From a virus: a stretch of 52,541 bases of DNA. The notes under the pieces were generated by a model. The model had not been told where the DNA came from and made no database searches. It saw only the letters and a list, made by a program, of their open reading frames with translations. Where the stretch lies: positions 1 through 52,541 of IMG/VR virus record IMGVR_UViG_3300031884_000031. One strand, given 5' to 3'. A program made the translations under genes and the position numbers. Below are positions 22,886 to 31,400 of the stretch, in pieces. The first letter of the stretch is position 1, and each line of letters starts with the position of its first letter.

Positions 22886-24324
22886 TATTCATTATCCGCT
22901 GAAGGACGCAAGGCCTGCGATAAACTCTGACGTTGTGGTACTACTCTTGAGTAGACAGTGTATTCTATTGTGTCGCCTAGGTTGTACAGGGTATTGCTGA
23001 CTGTAAATCCAATGTTACCACTGGCATTAGCAATGGTAATATTATCTAATTCACCTGGTATAATTAAGTTGTTAAGTTTAACCTGTACACCATAGGTACT
23101 TACATAACCTAGGGTAGTAATAATATTACCGCTGGTGTAGCTAAACGAACTAGTAATAGCGTTGGCTGGCGGTGTGTACGGATTAGCTACTCTGATAACG
23201 TCAGATCCAACTGAGTTTTCATAGAACTTATCGTAGTCATTCATAAAGCCACTTAGTTGTGTTTGATTTAATGCGCCTGGTGTTAGGTTAGTTCTCACGG
23301 CATCCTCTATTTTGACCCAACGACGCCCATCAAAGCGGAACAGTCTATTAGGCACATAGTCTAATCTTAGATAGAAATCACCAGTCATAGGACCAGCTGG
23401 GAATGATATACCTGCGGCCACTGTGGTACCATTTGGAGGAACCCCATCACCTGTTAGGTATCCTTCTACCTTGGCATCAGGAGGAGTGATTGCTGAACTA
23501 GCATCATCAACAACGTCGCTGGCATCATCTGTAATATCTGTAGTGTCTTTGCCAACAGGACTTCCAGGAGAGCCATCATCATTTAATGGACCTGTGTAGA
23601 TTGATGTAGTGTCATATCCACTAGCTGGCACGTCTTGTTCTGCACGAGTTACAACAGCATCATTGATAGCAGTGTATTTGTCCAGAGTGCTCAACACTTG
23701 TCCAATAGTCTCAGTGGTATTATCACCAGCAGCAATCTGACTGATGATGTCTTTGTATTCTTGACTGTCTACTAGTGGTGCTAGTTTAACACGCCATAGG
23801 TGTGGCCAATAAGTTGGAGCGAAGCCCTCTGCTGAACGAGTAGCATCTTGTATAGTATAAAAACGTTTGAGAGCTACAGGCAAACCTTGATCTAAAGGAT
23901 AGTAGTCAACAAAATTAGGCATTTCTAGTACATCACCTACCATTAACTTACGTCCTAGAGTCTGCACCATATCCTGATAGTGGAATGTAGCAAACATAGT
24001 ATCGCCAGTTAGGAATAGGCCAAACTGTGTTAGGTCAAAGTCGTTGTCATTAATACGATAGATAGTGCGCATAGTATATACTGATGTATCATACTTGCGA
24101 TCACGGTTTTCTAAAAATAGTAAATCCTGTATGCCCGTAATACCGCTACTGAGTGGGCTGGTATTGCCTGGCTCTGTAGCACTGATATTAGGTTGATCCA
24201 ATGGACCTAAATACAAGTGAATGTTGACGTCAACTCCACCAACGGTAAACATTTCATGCATACGTTTGTCAAAAAACGTATCGTCATTACCTTTGGTTGG
24301 TTTATAAAGACTAAGTCTTGGCAT
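22885..24324 (-). CDS. 14: Neck protein gp14-like (479 aa)
   Basis: Probable neck protein joining head and tail. The N-terminal 200 residues follow the gp14 pattern of aquatic T4-like phages: D-D-T-F-F-D-K-R-M, then an F-G-L-F-L-x-x-D-T-M-F strand, the V-G-D-V-L-E-M-P loop, a K-R-F-Y-T-I segment and W-R-V-K-L-A-P-L-V-D-S-Q-E-Y. A linker rich in Asp, Thr and Pro (about 235-290) leads to a C-terminal part with the module G-D-F-Y-L-R-L-D-Y-V-P-N-R-L-F-R-F-D-G-R-R-W. T4 gp14 has 256 residues, so this is nearly double. First gene of the minus-strand neck operon, under the late box at 24346-24353. Confidence 0.7.
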   Translation of the reverse strand: MPRLSLYKPTKGNDDTFFDKRMHEMFTVGGVDVNIHLYLGPLDQPNISATEPGNTSPLSSGITGIQDLLFLENRDRKYDTSVYTMRTIYRINDNDFDLTQFGLFLTGDTMFATFHYQDMVQTLGRKLMVGDVLEMPNFVDYYPLDQGLPVALKRFYTIQDATRSAEGFAPTYWPHLWRVKLAPLVDSQEYKDIISQIAAGDNTTETIGQVLSTLDKYTAINDAVVTRAEQDVPASGYDTTSIYTGPLNDDGSPGSPVGKDTTDITDDASDVVDDASSAITPPDAKVEGYLTGDGVPPNGTTVAAGISFPAGPMTGDFYLRLDYVPNRLFRFDGRRWVKIEDAVRTNLTPGALNQTQLSGFMNDYDKFYENSVGSDVIRVANPYTPPANAITSSFSYTSGNIITTLGYVSTYGVQVKLNNLIIPGELDNITIANASGNIGFTVSNTLYNLGDTIEYTVYSRVVPQRQSLSQALRPSADNE

Positions 24325-24345
24325 TAATGAATCCTAATTATCTAG

Positions 24346-24353
24346 TATTTATC
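24346..24353 (-). promoter_or_regulatory. Late promoter box GATAAATA (minus strand)
   Basis: Lies 21 bases before the gp14 start. It is only 4 bases away from the -35 element of the divergent sigma70 promoter at 24358, so polymerases for the two directions would compete. Confidence 0.8.
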
Positions 24354-24357
24354 GCGA

Positions 24358-24386
24358 TTGACTTTTAGTCAAAATGATGTTATACT
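24358..24386 (+). promoter_or_regulatory. Sigma70-type early promoter, leaderless
   Basis: TTGACT (24358-24363), 17 bases, TATACT (24381-24386) with an upstream TG (extended -10). The usual +1, seven bases after the -10, falls exactly on the A of the ATG at 24393. Near-identical to 1126-1154 (minus strand), including the TTTT after the -35 and CAAAAT in the spacer. Confidence 0.85.
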
Positions 24387-24392
24387 ACGAAA

Positions 24393-24662
24393 ATGGAAAA
24401 TAAGATACAGACTAGTATGGATTGGGCAGAAGTGCAAAGCCGCATAGAAGCTCCAATACGTACTATGAAACGGTACAGCCACGAAATGTGGAACATTAGC
24501 CATAATATTGGACTTATGGTTAAAGATGTAAGTAAAGAAGAAATTAACTGCCGTAGATTGGGTAAGCAAACCCGTTTACACAAAGAACTGGTTGACAAAG
24601 TCAATGAAGAGATAGCAAACTATGAACGTATGATAACTTTTGCTGTTCTACTTGCGGGATAA
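24393..24662 (+). CDS. Hypothetical early protein (89 aa)
   Basis: Not recognised. An 89-residue, charged and probably helical protein with heptad-like spacing in its second half (K-E-E-I-N-C-R-R-L-G-K-Q-T-R-L-H-K-E-L-V-D). It ends with a short hydrophobic stretch (F-A-V-L-L-A-G). It has no ribosome site, and the promoter's start point coincides with its ATG. First gene of a probable early run 24393-26244. Confidence 0.6.
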   Translation: MENKIQTSMDWAEVQSRIEAPIRTMKRYSHEMWNISHNIGLMVKDVSKEEINCRRLGKQTRLHKELVDKVNEEIANYERMITFAVLLAG

Positions 24663-24664
24663 AA

Positions 24665-24838
24665 ATGAAACACTCTTGGACACAACCGTCTTATCCAGAT
24701 GGAAAATATAATAGATTATATCAAGCACAACGTACTATTAATCTACACAATGATTTGGTTAAACTAGATAAGTTAGAACCAATTACAGATCTAACAGAAG
24801 CTGCTAAATATCTCAATAAATTTCAGCTAGGAAAATAA
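24665..24838 (+). CDS. Hypothetical small protein (57 aa)
   Basis: Small gene filling the gap between two others, 2 bases after the previous stop and 1 base before the next start. The product opens M-K-H-S-W-T-Q-P-S-Y-P and ends N-K-F-Q-L-G-K. It is polar, with Y-N-R-L-Y-Q-A-Q-R-T in the middle. The tight fit and absence of other coding in this strand support it. No family recognised. Confidence 0.55.
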   Translation: MKHSWTQPSYPDGKYNRLYQAQRTINLHNDLVKLDKLEPITDLTEAAKYLNKFQLGK

Positions 24839-24839
24839 A

Positions 24840-25046
24840 ATGGTAATTATGGATATAGAAGAAGCTTATCGTGCAGTACGTGATTATGGTGAAATGCAAG
24901 GGCATTACAGTCTTTGGTCCGCTGTTAAGTGTATGGAAAATGATTGGGATGATCTTGACAGCTATGATCGTTCAGCGTATAAATTAGTTAAACGTGAGCT
25001 AGCAAATTTAGTATCAACTACAGTAGAGGAAAAACATGGCAATTAA
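24840..25046 (+). CDS. Hypothetical small acidic protein (68 aa)
   Basis: Not recognised. A 68-residue product rich in Asp, Glu and Tyr (E-E-A-Y-R-A-V-R-D-Y-G then D-W-D-D-L-D-S-Y-D-R). A second in-frame ATG at 24849 is an alternative start. It overlaps the next gene by 11 bases, and the GAGGAAA ribosome site of that gene lies within its 3' end. Part of the probable early run after 24358. Confidence 0.6.
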   Translation: MVIMDIEEAYRAVRDYGEMQGHYSLWSAVKCMENDWDDLDSYDRSAYKLVKRELANLVSTTVEEKHGN

Positions 25047-26244
25047 AATAGATGGCGCAAAGAAAAAAGCTAAAGTAACCAAAGATCCTATTTTCTTAGA
25101 TGAAAAATACACAGGTAGTGAAATTATCTGGGACACTGCACGAGCAATGGAGTTTACTGAAGAAGAGTTTGATCATCATTTCCGTAAAGCCATGCGCTAC
25201 TATAACTACTTCTATAGTGTTAAGGATTTGAAGAAGTATTTTGTAGAATGGTTACGCCAGCACCAAGGCAAAGACAGTGCTTACCATCAATTGGATCGAG
25301 CAACCATTGACTACTATGCTAAAACTAAAGATGGCCTAACACCATTTACCGCCTGCGCTATTATCAAAGCACATACACAAGGTATGCCATTGCGTGATCG
25401 TCATGTAGAATATCTGTTAGACACAGTTAAGAAAGTTATTAAGCTACAAGAAGAACAAGCAGATGATGACGAGCCAGTGAAAGCTGATGTAAAGGTGCCT
25501 AAGACTGACGTAAAGGTGCCTACAATACAAGATCGTATGAACGCAATAGCAGACAAGCACCAACTGCACTTCTTAGAGCTAGAGGATGAGTTGTTTACTG
25601 GCAAAACTGTAGATCCTAAAGCCTACGAATATCTAAGTGGCAAAAATGTAGCACCTGCTACTCTTGCTCGTATTCTTGCTCCGTTTGAACGTAGTCGCGC
25701 AGAGTTCCTGGCCGCTAAAACTAGCAAGGATGAAGATACAGTTGATGCTTATGCGCATCTTAAGACCGCAGATTACAAACGTTTAGAAGCATTTTATCAA
25801 GCATTGTTTGATGGTTTTGCCCAATACGGACAGGTCAAGAAAGCTACTAAGAAAGCAAGTGTACGTAAACTACCGCAAAAAGAGAAACTTGTTCGTAACT
25901 TAAAATATCTCAAACAAGATACAGCACTTAAGATAGTTTCAGTTAATCCTGTAGACATCATTGGTGCACAGGTACTGTGGGTTTACAATGTTAAAAATCG
26001 TAAAATTGGTCGCTATGTAGCAGAAGACCAAGGTGGTGCATTGAATGTTAAAGGTACTACTATTACAGGATTTGACGCTAATAAGAGTACACAAAAAACT
26101 CTGCGTAAACCAGATGATCAGTTAAAAGCATTCTTAGCCGCTAATAAAGTTGAAGCACGTAAGTTCTTAGATAATGTTAAAACTACAGAAATCAAACTTA
26201 ATGGCCGCATTAATGCAGATACTATTCTATTAAAAATAGCCTAG
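25036..26244 (+). CDS. Hypothetical protein conserved-like in T4-type phages (402 aa)
   Basis: Function unknown. The 402-residue product has an alpha-helical N-terminal half (about 1-135) with aromatic-rich helices (F-R-K-A-M-R-Y-Y-N-Y-F-Y), then a duplicated short linker D-V-K-V-P-K-T-D-V-K-V-P near 150. A helical middle and a basic, probably beta-rich C-terminal part follow (V-K-N-R-K-I-G-R-Y-V then T-T-I-T-G-F-D). No enzyme motif found. GAGGAAA precedes the ATG. It lies between the early promoter and gp13 with its late box, so it may be both early and late expressed. Confidence 0.65.
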   Translation: MAIKIDGAKKKAKVTKDPIFLDEKYTGSEIIWDTARAMEFTEEEFDHHFRKAMRYYNYFYSVKDLKKYFVEWLRQHQGKDSAYHQLDRATIDYYAKTKDGLTPFTACAIIKAHTQGMPLRDRHVEYLLDTVKKVIKLQEEQADDDEPVKADVKVPKTDVKVPTIQDRMNAIADKHQLHFLELEDELFTGKTVDPKAYEYLSGKNVAPATLARILAPFERSRAEFLAAKTSKDEDTVDAYAHLKTADYKRLEAFYQALFDGFAQYGQVKKATKKASVRKLPQKEKLVRNLKYLKQDTALKIVSVNPVDIIGAQVLWVYNVKNRKIGRYVAEDQGGALNVKGTTITGFDANKSTQKTLRKPDDQLKAFLAANKVEARKFLDNVKTTEIKLNGRINADTILLKIA

Positions 26245-26268
26245 TTCATTTGTTATCCTGCGGCTGAG

Positions 26269-26276
26269 CATAAATA
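26269..26276 (+). promoter_or_regulatory. Late promoter box CATAAATA
   Basis: C variant of the late box, 24 bases before the gp13 start; CAGGATAA serves as ribosome site in between. Confidence 0.65.
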
Positions 26277-26300
26277 CATGAACAGCAACAGGATAATTAA

Positions 26301-27269
26301 ATGACACAGATTGGCGCACAGTACGAAGCAAACCCAGATTTACCTGGCAATATTAGTTCAACGTCAAGTAATCTAACCCCTAACCTAGCCATATATACAG
26401 ACAATCTGTATGATCCACAAAAAGGCACAGGTGCAGGGCATATTGCTTTTGATGCCAACCTGCAAGCACAGTTAGACACAGTAGCTAGTAAACGTGCTGA
26501 AATCATTGACTATATCCGCCTGCGTCTAGGTGACCAAATGGTAGATGTAGAAGCTGACAAAGAACACTACGAGATGGGTATTAATCAAGCACTAATACGC
26601 TATCGTCAACGCAGTAGTAATTCAGTAGAAGAAAGCTATGCATTCCTAAACCTAGCACCAGAAACACAAGAATACATTTTACCTAACAGTATCATGAACG
26701 TTAGACAGATCTTCCGTCGTGGTATTGGTAGTGTATCAGGTACTACTGCTAGTCAATTTGAACCATTCAGCTCAGGTTATCTAAACACTTATATGTTGGT
26801 AGCAGGGCGTGTTGGCGGCCTAACTAATTATGAATTGTTTGTAGACTACCAAAAACTAGCCATGACCATGTTTGGCGGGTACATGAACTTTACATGGAAT
26901 AAAGTTACTAAGAAACTAACTATTGTTCGTAAAATGCCATTTGGCTATGCTGGTTATACTGGTAATAACGAAGATGGCAATGGTCAATATGAATCAATCC
27001 TACTTTGGATAGACAACTATAAACCAGACATCATGTTGCTAAACGATAATATGACATATCCATGGATTCAGGATTATGCTCTAGCACTGGTCTCAATGTC
27101 AATTGGTCAAGCACGTGAAAAATTTGCTACAATCGCAGGCCCACAAGGCGGTACTAGTCTAAACGGTGCGGCACTAAAAGCAGAAGGCAAAGAACTACTA
27201 GATCGTTTAGATGATGAAATTAAACGTTATGTAGATGGTGCTATGCCATTAACTTGGGTAACTGGTTAA
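26301..27269 (+). CDS. 13: Neck protein gp13 (322 aa)
   Basis: Forms the neck ring with gp14. It matches the gp13 pattern of aquatic T4-like phages: an early helical segment R-A-E-I-I-D-Y-I-R-L-R-L-G, then L-N-L-A-P-E-T-Q-E-Y-I-L-P, the long strand V-R-Q-I-F-R-R-G-I-G, F-G-G-Y-M-N-F-T-W-N, L-L-W-I-D-N-Y-K-P-D, and the C-terminal A-R-E-K-F-A-T-I-A-G-P-Q-G-G-T. Length (322) is close to T4 gp13 (309). It stands on the plus strand while gp14 and gp15 are on the minus strand, which splits the usual 13-14-15 order. Confidence 0.75.
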   Translation: MTQIGAQYEANPDLPGNISSTSSNLTPNLAIYTDNLYDPQKGTGAGHIAFDANLQAQLDTVASKRAEIIDYIRLRLGDQMVDVEADKEHYEMGINQALIRYRQRSSNSVEESYAFLNLAPETQEYILPNSIMNVRQIFRRGIGSVSGTTASQFEPFSSGYLNTYMLVAGRVGGLTNYELFVDYQKLAMTMFGGYMNFTWNKVTKKLTIVRKMPFGYAGYTGNNEDGNGQYESILLWIDNYKPDIMLLNDNMTYPWIQDYALALVSMSIGQAREKFATIAGPQGGTSLNGAALKAEGKELLDRLDDEIKRYVDGAMPLTWVTG

Positions 27270-27276
27270 AAATCTC

Positions 27277-27305
27277 TAGACAACAGTCTAAAACTCTTGT
27301 AAAAT
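27277..27305 (+). promoter_or_regulatory. Possible sigma70-type promoter
   Basis: TAGACA (27277-27282), 17 bases, TAAAAT (27300-27305). Predicted start near 27312 leaves a leader of about 19 bases with AAGGGGA before the dNMP kinase ATG. Host-type promoter elements here fit early expression of a nucleotide-metabolism gene. Confidence 0.6.
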
Positions 27306-27330
27306 AGTAATATCAATTAAGGGGATTTCA

Positions 27331-28032
27331 ATGAGTCAAATCATAGGTATCGTAGGCTTTATCGGCTCAGGTAAAGATACGGTTGCAGATTATCTAGTCA
27401 ACTTCCATAGATTTAAACGCGAAAGTTTTGCTAACAGCTTGAAAGATGCTGTGAGCGTGGTATTTGGGTGGGATCGTGAACTCCTGGAAGGTCGCACTAA
27501 AGAGTCGCGTGATTGGCGAGAAACTCGAGACGAGTGGTGGAGTGCCCGCCTAAAGCAAGATATCACACCGCGTTGGGTATTACAATACTGGGGGACTGAA
27601 GTAGTACGCAAAGGATTTAACGATGACATGTGGGTGGCTAGTTTAGAACATCGCTTACTTAATACTAAAAACGATATTGTTATCACTGACTGCCGTTTCC
27701 CTAATGAAATTAAAGCTATCCGTGCCGCAGGCGGCAAAGTTGTACGTATTAAACGAGGACCTGAACCTGAATGGTACGATGCGGCCAAAAGTATGAACAA
27801 AGGCCCTACTCGCAACATGTCGTGGGCATTAAGCAAACATCACATTGAAGATTTAGGAATACATGCCAGCGAAACAGCCTGGGTAGGGCAAAAGTTTGAT
27901 GCTGTGTTGGATAATAGCGGGACTATTAATGATCTATATCAACAAATTGAACGCAGTATAATTAGTAGTCAGGAACCAAATCGCCCTGTCTCCACCCAAG
28001 ACCTTCACGGGCAATTTCATATTGGCAGTTAG
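27331..28032 (+). CDS. 1: Deoxynucleoside monophosphate kinase, T4 gp1-like (233 aa)
   Basis: Phosphorylates dNMPs to dNDPs for phage DNA synthesis. P-loop G-F-I-G-S-G-K-D-T at residues 9-17, followed by V-A-D-Y-L and F-K-R-E-S-F-A-N-S-L-K-D-A as in T4 gp1 (S-G-K-D-T-T-A-D). Later segments: L-Q-Y-W-G-T-E-V-V-R (T4 L-M-Q-A-L-G-T-D) and I-V-I-T-D-C-R-F-P-N-E. Length 233 against 241 in T4. AAGGGGA ribosome site. Its 3' end overlaps the convergent HNH gene by 71 bases. Confidence 0.85.
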   Translation: MSQIIGIVGFIGSGKDTVADYLVNFHRFKRESFANSLKDAVSVVFGWDRELLEGRTKESRDWRETRDEWWSARLKQDITPRWVLQYWGTEVVRKGFNDDMWVASLEHRLLNTKNDIVITDCRFPNEIKAIRAAGGKVVRIKRGPEPEWYDAAKSMNKGPTRNMSWALSKHHIEDLGIHASETAWVGQKFDAVLDNSGTINDLYQQIERSIISSQEPNRPVSTQDLHGQFHIGS

Positions 28033-28312
28033 CACAGATAGTTTTTAAGTTAAGAACTTTATTATTAGTTAAATCACCGTCAATGTGATAGACAAATAAC
28101 TGTTCTTTTAGTTTAGCCTTAAAGCCACACTTTTCACAGTGTGGTTTCTTTTTGTATCCTTCTAACATCCAGCGAGGTTTAGGTGTAGGTAAGCTCTTTT
28201 TCTTGCGGATACAACTATCACATCGAGTTCTGTAGTAGGTTTTATCCCCACGTTTATAGTTGATTGCACAGGGCTTTTTACCGCAGACTGTGCATAATAA
28301 TCGCCATTGCAT
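27962..28312 (-). CDS. HNH endonuclease (116 aa)
   Basis: Probable free-standing homing-type nuclease. Three CxxC pairs (C7-x2-C10, C31-x2-C34 and C59-x2-C62) build zinc sites. The HNH core is Y-H-I-D-G-D-L-T-N-N-K-V-L-N-L-K-T-I-C-A-N-C, with the metal-binding His and the N-L. It lies on the minus strand and overlaps the end of the dNMP kinase gene by 71 bases, so one DNA stretch codes for both. A CATAAATA box (28317-28324) sits four bases before its ATG. Confidence 0.8.
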   Translation of the reverse strand: MQWRLLCTVCGKKPCAINYKRGDKTYYRTRCDSCIRKKKSLPTPKPRWMLEGYKKKPHCEKCGFKAKLKEQLFVYHIDGDLTNNKVLNLKTICANCQYEIAREGLGWRQGDLVPDY

Positions 28313-28316
28313 ACTA

Positions 28317-28324
28317 TATTTATG
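28317..28324 (-). promoter_or_regulatory. Late promoter box CATAAATA (minus strand), adjoining the start codon
   Basis: Four bases separate the box from the ATG of the HNH gene (TAGT then ATG). In the T4 register (+1 six bases after the box) the transcript would begin within or at the start codon, so this may be leaderless. Confidence 0.6.
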
Positions 28325-28371
28325 GCGAACCTTTTAAAGGGCACCTTAACGCACCAAAAATACTGTTTACT

Positions 28372-28379
28372 TATAAATA
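28372..28379 (+). promoter_or_regulatory. Late promoter box TATAAATA
   Basis: Exact T4 consensus, 32 bases before the sheath gene gp18, with AGAGGAA as ribosome site. The highest-output tail gene has the consensus box. Confidence 0.85.
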
Positions 28380-28411
28380 TATGAAAGCAATCCATTTAGA
28401 GGAACAATACT

Positions 28412-31400
28412 ATGGCATCATTACAATCACCAGGCGTACAGGTACAGATCATTGACGAAAGTCAGTACGCTACTACACAAGCGGGTACTATTCCGTTTGT
28501 ATTATTGGCAACAGCATCTAACAAACTAGCACCTGGCAATGTACTTGCTACAGGTACTACTATTAACAATGCTGAAAAAGTTATTACAGTTACTAGTCAA
28601 AGAGATCTAGTTACTAAGTTTGGTACACCTAACTTTACACTAGACGCTAGTGGTAATCCAGTAAACGGTGACGAACAAAACGAATATGGTTTATTAGCTG
28701 CTTACTCAGCACTAGGTGTTACTAATCAAATGTACGTACAACGTGCCAATGTTGACCTAGGTCAACTAACTGGTACTAGCGTTCGTCCAACAGGTACACC
28801 AGCAGACCAAACATTTTGGTTAGACTTAACTAACACTAACTGGGGTATTTACGAATGGGCCGCTGATACAGGCTTTACATTGATGCCAGTTGATATTATT
28901 ACATCAACAAGTTACTTAAACAGTGGCGTTCCGCTAAGTTCATATGGTGCTATTGGTGATTACGCTGTAGTTGCTACAAGTTCAAGCAACCCTATCTACT
29001 ACAAAGGTTATAACAATAACTGGAGTTTAGTTGGTAGCGACAGTTGGAAAGATGTAGTTCCTACAATCGTTGGTGCTAATGCTAACCCAACATTAAGTGT
29101 TGGTTGGAAAATGGTAGTTAACGGTGTTAACGTTACATTGACAGGTACAACTGTAAGTTCAGTGGCTACTAACATTAATGCGGCAGCTATCCAAGGTGTT
29201 ACAGCATCAGCAAGCTCAGTAGGTCAATTATTAATCTACACAGACAGCACAGCTGCAAGTAGCGGTAATATCCACGTAACTGATGGCAAATTAAAAATTG
29301 GTTCAGGTACAACCATTGGCGGTACAGATGCTGCTGATCCACTAGGCCTATTCCAAAGCCAAGCACAAGTAAGTGCTAACACATATACATACTATGGTCC
29401 AACAGTTACATTTGCAGGATATACAAGTCCTCCAGCATGGAGAACAACAGACACAACACCACGCCCAGATGGTTCAGTATGGTTTAAAACCACAGCTACA
29501 GGTAATGGTGCTAACTGGGCAGTTAAAGAATACAGTGCTACATTAAGCTCATGGCAACTACTAACAGCTCCACTGTATGACACAGACAGCGATGCTATCT
29601 ATGCCTTAGACTCAACAGGTGGTGGTGCTGGCATCCCAGTGGGACAAGTTTATGTCAAATATGACACACTAAGCACAACAACAGCTACATTCAAACCTTA
29701 TATCAAGAACGTAGCAGGTGTATTGACAATCACAGGCACAGTTGCAGGTGCAGGTGGTTCATATCACCAAAATGACAGCTTTACAATGGCAGTTAGCCAA
29801 CCAGGTACACAGTCATTAGCAACAGCTACAGTTACATTGTCAGCTAACACAGCTGCATCATTGGTTGGCGGCATTTTAGGCACAGGTTTACCTAATATCA
29901 CAGCTGGCTTTAACTCAAGCGGTGCTATTTACATCACGCACACAGCAGGCGGTACTATCCAATTTACAGAATTAGTTGGTACACCTTTAGCTACAGCAGG
30001 CTTATTAAGTGATCCTAAAGTACAAACAATCGTTTCAAACAGTGTATATTTGGCAAGTCCATTTACACCATTGACATACACATATTCATTGACTGCTCCA
30101 TATACTAATCCAACAGATGGTACATTATGGTATTACAGCAATCCATTAGATGTTGATATTATGATCAATGATGGACAAAAATGGAGAGGTTACCATAACA
30201 TCACTAATGATGCACGAGGTTACAACTTATCATTGACAGATGCAACTGGTGTTATTTTCTCAGCGACAGCACCTACTACACAAGTTGGTGGTGGACAATT
30301 ACAACCAGGCGAACTATGGTTGAATACTAGCATCACTGAATTAAGCAGTTATCCAGTACTATATCGCTACACTGGTAGTAGCTGGGCATTAATTGACAAT
30401 GCAGACAATGTTGATGCAAGTGGTATTGTATTTGCAGATGCACGTTGGTCAGCTACAGGTAATGTAAATCCAATTACAGACACGTTACCATCAACAGTTA
30501 GTTTATTAACTAGCGACTACTTAGATCCAGATGCACCATTAGCACAAGAATATGCACGTGGTACACTATTGTTTAACACACGTCGCAGTGGTTACAATGT
30601 TAAACAGTTCCAAAGTCAAGCATTTAGCTCAACACAATTAGCTACTGTAACAGGTACAGTTGCGGCTGCTTGGATTACACACAGCGGTGATGATCCTACA
30701 ACAGGCGTTCCGTACTTTGGTAGCAAAGCACAACGTTCAGTTGTTGTACGTGCAATGAAAGAAGCTATTGCTTCAAGTACTGCACTACGTGAAGAACAAA
30801 CACAGTTTAACTTAATTTGTGCTCCTGGATATCCAGAACTAATCCAAGACATGATTACCTTAAACAATGATCGTACAGACACAGCGTTTATTATTGGCGA
30901 CAGTCCAATTGACTTACCTAGCGATTCAACAACATTGACTAACTGGGCAGACAACGCGGCAGATGCAGCTGATAACGGTGAAACTGGTTTAGTTAGCCAC
31001 GACGACTACCTTGCTGTTTACTATCCAAGTGGTCTAGCTACTAACTTAGATGGTTCTAGCGTAGTTGTTCCGCCAAGCCATATGATGTTGCGTACATATA
31101 TCCGTAGTGATGCAGTTGCTTATCCATGGTTTGCACCAGCTGGTGTACGTCGTGGTTTAGTTGACAACGTTAGCTCAATTGGTTATGTTGATCGCACAGA
31201 TAATAATGTATTCCGTAGCATTGGTGTTACATCAGGCCTACGTGATGTATTGTACGAAAACGAAGTTAACCCAATCACAGTGTTACCAGGCGTTGGATTA
31301 GTAGCATACGGCCAAAAAACACGTGCTCCGGCAGCTAGTGCAATGGATCGTGTAAATGTAGCTCGCTTAGTAGTTTACTTACGTACAGTTTTAGCTAAAG

